In this document: piece after piece, positions 7,755 to 10,155 of the stretch | Numbering within the stretch: the stretch's first letter is position 1 | Layout: the number at the start of each line of letters is the position of its first letter | Assembly: GCA_009916335.1 (NCBI GenBank) | Contig: SAAR01000111.1 | Coordinates: 1-10,155, forward strand | Length of the DNA: 10,155 nucleotides | DNA from: Erysipelotrichia bacterium | GTDB taxonomy: Bacteria; Bacillota_I; Bacilli_A; Erysipelotrichales; Erysipelotrichaceae | Direction: 5' to 3' | Position numbers and translations under genes: made by a program | The notes under the pieces: generated by a model | What the model was told of the DNA's origin: nothing | What the model saw: the letters and a program-made list of their open reading frames with translations, nothing else | Database searches by the model: none

Positions 7755-7795
7755 TAAAACCACTCTCTTTAGAAATGGGGATTATGGGTGTTTTT
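7755..7795 (+). terminator. Terminator-like hairpin, owner unclear
   Basis: AAAAC-ACTC (nt 7756-7765, one bulged C) pairs with GGGTGTTTT (nt 7786-7794), followed by more T. No gene ends here, and the phosphodiesterase terminator lies 100 bases upstream. It may belong to a lost gene or to a mobile-element end. Confidence 0.4.
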
Positions 7796-8015
7796 CGTTT
7801 ATATTTACTGTATATTGCTAGTATAACAAACACATAAATAAAACATATAAATCAAACAATGCAGTCTATTCTTGTAAATACTATGTAGTATGGTGTGGTT
7901 TAAATATAGACTAAAGCTTAACATATGGTATTGATTCCAGAGGGAAGGAGTAGCGAAAAGTATCATAAGCAATCCATTGAAAGTCAAAAAACATCATAAT
8001 GACAGTAAGGAAGGA
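7796..8015. other. Non-coding stretch upstream of the tnpB relic, with a nested inverted repeat
   Basis: Open frames here are short and have no recognisable content. The one structural item is a nested repeat: AGTCTAT (nt 7863-7869) with ATAGACT (nt 7906-7912), enclosing ATACTA-TG-TAGTAT (nt 7878-7891). Given the tnpB relic downstream, it could be the left-end region of an IS200/IS605-type element, but I see no tnpA coding sequence. A purine-rich AAGGAAGGA (nt 8007-8015) directly precedes the relic. Confidence 0.3.
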
Positions 8016-8505
8016 TTGGATAATGCAAAGGGTGTTAAGTTTAAACTCTATCCAAATAAAAGACAACAAAGTTTAATAGTGCAAACATTAGGCTGTTGTG
8101 CTTAATCTACAAAAAAGTGTTATGAATGCGTGATAAAACATAAAAAAAGGCTTGAAAGTTGACTACAATCAAACCTCAGCAATGCTCACTGCATTAAAGA
8201 AAGAAGATTTTGCATTTTTAAAAACGGTGGATAGTATTACTTTGCAACAAACATTACAAGATTTAAATAGCAGTTTTGTAAACTGCTTTCAAAAAAGAGC
8301 TTTTTAATCTGCCTGTAAGAGTACACATAGCCATCATTAATCCAATCAAACAGCGAATCAAAAAAATATGATTCGCATTGAACAACGTCATTTAAAACTT
8401 TCCAAATTAAATTTTGTACAAATGAAACAGAGTATACTAGTACAAAAAATGAATAATGTAAGAGTCGAAAAAACGCCATCTAGTAAGTATTTTGCTGTTT
8501 GGCTG
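8016..8505 (+). pseudogene. tnpB: Decayed, truncated tnpB (IS200/IS605-type RNA-guided nuclease gene)
   Basis: Translated pieces match the N-terminal part of TnpB proteins. Piece 1 (from nt 8016, frame 3): KGVKFKLYPNKRQQSLI then TLGCC, followed by a stop. Piece 2 (from nt 8102, frame 2): LIYKKVL. Piece 3 (nt 8137-8304, frame 1): GLKVDYNQTSAMLTALKK then VDSITLQQTLQDLNSSF, ending in TAA. Piece 4 (to about nt 8505, frame 1, with another stop at nt 8338): KNMIRIEQRHLKLSKLNFV, then EKTPSSKYFAV. Placed end to end these follow the family's domain order, with at least two frameshifts and several stops. About 165 of the usual 350-400 residues remain; the RuvC nuclease, the zinc finger and the 3' region that would supply the guide RNA are all missing. 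The remnant ends within about 45 bases of the ispG stop. Identification rests on remembered family patterns. Confidence 0.85.
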
Positions 8506-8547
8506 TCATCGTTAAAGCAAGAATCCCCTTGTTTAGCTAGGAATGTG

Positions 8548-9615
8548 TCAATTATGCTCTTGTGCAAAAGCAAGAATTTCAGCTTTTAGTCGATCTACCA
8601 TTTCGTTTTGTGGTATTTTTTCGATGATTTTACCTTTCTTTATTAACAAACCTTCATTAATGCCTCCAGCAATGGCAATATCAGCATGTTTTGCTTCTCC
8701 TGGACCATTGACAACACAACCCATAATAGCGACGTTGACATCACAGTTAATCTGGGATAGAAAATCTTCGATTTCATCTACTACATGTTGCATATCCCAA
8801 GCTGTTCTTCCACATGTAGGGCAAGCTACTAAATTAGGGACATGATCAATTAAACGACAACATTTCAATAACTGTTTTACAATGGTAATTTCATTACTAG
8901 GATCCCCATTGACAGAAATACGAATCGTATCACCGATTCCTTCATTCAACAGCGTACCTAAAGCCATACTGCTTTTAATCGCACTACCAATATAAGTACC
9001 TGCTTCTGTTACGCCGATATGTAAAGGATAGGGGAAAGTATTTGAAGCAAGTCGATACGCTTCAATACATAATAAAGGATCACTGGATTTAAACGATAGA
9101 CAAATATCATGAAAATCTAATTCCTCTAAAATTGAAACATGGCGTTTTGCACTTTCCATCATACCTTGTGCAGTTGGTTTTCCATACTTCTCATGAATAT
9201 CTTTTTCTAAAGAACCACTATTAATACCGATACGAATAGGGATCCCTTTTTCTTTACAAGCATTCACAACGGCTTCTACATTTTTACGTTCACCAATATT
9301 ACCTGGATTTAAACGTATTTTATCAATCCCATTTTCAATTGCTGATAAAGCTAAACGATAATCAAAATGAATATCCCCAACTATAGGAATGTGAATCTGT
9401 GTTTTTATCTGTTTAATCGCTTTCGCATCTTCTTGATCCATAATGGATACACGAATGATTTCACAACCTCTTTTTTCTAAATCGTGTATTTGTTTGACAA
9501 CTTGATCAATCCTACTTGTTTTGATGTTGCACATAGATTGAATAACTACTTTGTTTTGTCCACCAATCTGTACACCACCAGCAAAAATTTTTCTTGTTTC
9601 TTCTCTTTTGTTCAT
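8548..9615 (-). CDS. ispG: 4-hydroxy-3-methylbut-2-en-1-yl diphosphate synthase
   Basis: Cytoplasmic [4Fe-4S] enzyme for the penultimate MEP-pathway step, converting methylerythritol cyclodiphosphate to HMBPP, the substrate of IspH. The 355-residue product has the two-domain bacterial layout: a TIM barrel (IQSMCNIKT at 25-33, GDIHFDYR at 80-87, RLNPGNIG at 101-108, RIGINSGSLEKD at 128-139) and a C-terminal cluster domain with Cys265 and Cys268 (ACPTCGR), Cys300 (MGCVVNGPGEA) and Glu307 as cluster ligands. Length is close to the 372 of E. coli IspG. The ATG at nt 9615 follows AGGTGA with an 8-base gap. It is a single gene, divergent from the penicillin-binding protein gene; I see no strong terminator before the tnpB relic, so its transcript may run antisense into that relic. 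Stop codon TGA. Confidence 0.97.
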   Translation of the reverse strand: MNKREETRKIFAGGVQIGGQNKVVIQSMCNIKTSRIDQVVKQIHDLEKRGCEIIRVSIMDQEDAKAIKQIKTQIHIPIVGDIHFDYRLALSAIENGIDKIRLNPGNIGERKNVEAVVNACKEKGIPIRIGINSGSLEKDIHEKYGKPTAQGMMESAKRHVSILEELDFHDICLSFKSSDPLLCIEAYRLASNTFPYPLHIGVTEAGTYIGSAIKSSMALGTLLNEGIGDTIRISVNGDPSNEITIVKQLLKCCRLIDHVPNLVACPTCGRTAWDMQHVVDEIEDFLSQINCDVNVAIMGCVVNGPGEAKHADIAIAGGINEGLLIKKGKIIEKIPQNEMVDRLKAEILAFAQEHN

Positions 9616-9634
9616 AAATTTATCACCTAACTAT

Positions 9635-9663
9635 AGTATACTAGGAATTGTCTGAAATAACAA
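9635..9663 (-). promoter_or_regulatory. Putative ispG promoter
   Basis: On the minus strand, TTGTTA (nt 9663-9658), a 17-base spacer and TATACT (nt 9640-9635), about 20 bases before the start codon. Its -35 box touches the left arm of the inverted repeat at nt 9663-9680. Confidence 0.6.
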
Positions 9664-9680
9664 TTTGTTCACAAACAAAT
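9663..9680. repeat. 7-bp inverted repeat between the divergent ispG and PBP promoters
   Basis: ATTTGTT (nt 9663-9669), four bases, AACAAAT (nt 9674-9680), a perfect dyad. It covers the -35 region of the plus-strand promoter and abuts that of ispG, the position expected of an operator, but AT-rich dyads arise easily by chance. Confidence 0.4.
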
Positions 9681-9695
9681 ATCGTATGTTATAAT
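9668..9695 (+). promoter_or_regulatory. Putative promoter of the penicillin-binding protein gene
   Basis: TTCACA (nt 9668-9673), a 16-base spacer and TATAAT (nt 9690-9695) with TG one base upstream (extended -10). The start codon is 20 bases downstream. Confidence 0.6.
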
Positions 9696-9715
9696 AGGTG
9701 TATTGGAGTGATAGT

Positions 9716-10155
9716 ATGATTAGAAATCCTTTTAAAAAAATGGATATGGATAGAAAAAAACGTTCTAGTGATTTGTTTCGACAAACACAAGATAGTGAAA
9801 AAACGATTAATATTCGTTTAAAAATTACCATTAGTGTTGTTTGTAGTTTATTTGCGATAATCGTTTTACGTTTGATTAACTTACAACTATTAAATCAAAG
9901 TACATATGCACAAAAGCTTGAGGAATATACAGCACTAAAACAATCTTTTTCTAGTCCTCGTGGAGCAATCTTGGATAGAAATGGAAAAGTGTTAGTAGAA
10001 AGTGTGAGCAGTTTGACGATTTCTTATTATCCTGTTGAAAATATTACAGATAAAGAAGAATGGGCATTAGCAGACAAAGTTGTCAATGAGTTGGGATTAA
10101 GTGCAACCACAATTACAGAAAGACAATTAAAAGATTTACATATACAGTATATGAA
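9716..10155 (+). CDS. Class B penicillin-binding protein, N-terminal part (3' cut by window end)
   Basis: The start ATG at nt 9716 follows GGAG (nt 9705-9708) with a 7-base gap; 146 codons lie in the window and the frame is open to the end. Residues 1-35 are basic and cytoplasmic, about 36-58 form a single membrane anchor (KITISVVCSLFAIIVLRLI), and SPRGAILDRNGKVL (80-93) is the hallmark PRG.I.DRNG motif at the start of the dimerisation domain of class B peptidoglycan transpeptidases (PBP2/PbpA, PBP2B/FtsI, SpoVD). The catalytic SxxK, SxN and KTG motifs would lie beyond the window. The product would cross-link peptidoglycan outside the membrane. An elongation-type PBP2/PbpA is the likelier subtype, because pbpA lies near ispG in B. 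subtilis, but the visible part does not exclude a division-type protein. Confidence 0.88.
   Translation, partial: MIRNPFKKMDMDRKKRSSDLFRQTQDSEKTINIRLKITISVVCSLFAIIVLRLINLQLLNQSTYAQKLEEYTALKQSFSSPRGAILDRNGKVLVESVSSLTISYYPVENITDKEEWALADKVVNELGLSATTITERQLKDLHIQYM

Noticed and set aside
7805..7987. 60-codon minus-strand frame
   Set aside because: Low-complexity hydrophobic translation in AT-rich sequence, no ribosome binding site and no recognisable motif.
8368..8589. 73-codon plus-strand frame as a separate gene
   Set aside because: Its first 46 or so codons are the fourth piece of the tnpB relic and the rest runs antisense into ispG.
9663..9680. Rex or LexA operator
   Set aside because: Half-site resemblance to Rex (TTCACAA) only; the second half-site does not match, and the LexA consensus of Firmicutes is absent.
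1..10155. CRISPR array, tRNA or rRNA genes
   Set aside because: No regularly spaced repeats, and no tRNA T-arm or rRNA-like conserved stretches were seen on either strand.

Overview
The window is AT-rich, uses the standard code (ispG ends in TGA and no in-frame TGA is needed as Trp), and has strong purine-rich ribosome binding sites and sigma-A-like promoters. It encodes the methylerythritol phosphate (MEP) enzymes IspG and IspH, a CshB-type DEAD-box helicase and a class B penicillin-binding protein. This points to a low-GC Firmicute (Bacillota), possibly of the Erysipelotrichia type; the lineage is my inference and was not tested.

Layout, left to right. A CstA-family transporter (nt 1-1674, 5' end outside the window) ends at a strong hairpin terminator. 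A 180-base stretch with no convincing gene follows, then ispH on the minus strand. ispH and the plus-strand cshB diverge from an 82-base region with interlocking promoters. cshB and nfo (endonuclease IV) lie one base apart and end at a shared terminator. Next is a c-di-GMP phosphodiesterase gene with its own promoter, about 2.3 kb long and split into two frames at a run of seven A. Between its terminator and ispG lie about 940 bases holding two hairpins, a nested inverted repeat and a decayed, truncated tnpB relic. ispG (minus) and a class B penicillin-binding protein gene (plus, cut by the window end) diverge from a second compact promoter region containing a 7-bp inverted repeat.

How the genes relate. 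IspG and IspH are the last two [4Fe-4S] enzymes of the MEP route to isoprenoid precursors, and isoprenoids supply the undecaprenyl carrier of cell-wall synthesis, in which the penicillin-binding protein acts. From memory, ispH, cshB, nfo, ispG and pbpA also lie in this relative order in Bacillus subtilis. The split phosphodiesterase and the tnpB relic therefore look like accessory material in an old housekeeping neighbourhood.

I found no clearly new system. The observations most worth checking are the A7 frameshift in the phosphodiesterase gene (mutation, sequencing error or switch), the tnpB relic with its upstream hairpin, and the two compact divergent promoter regions.
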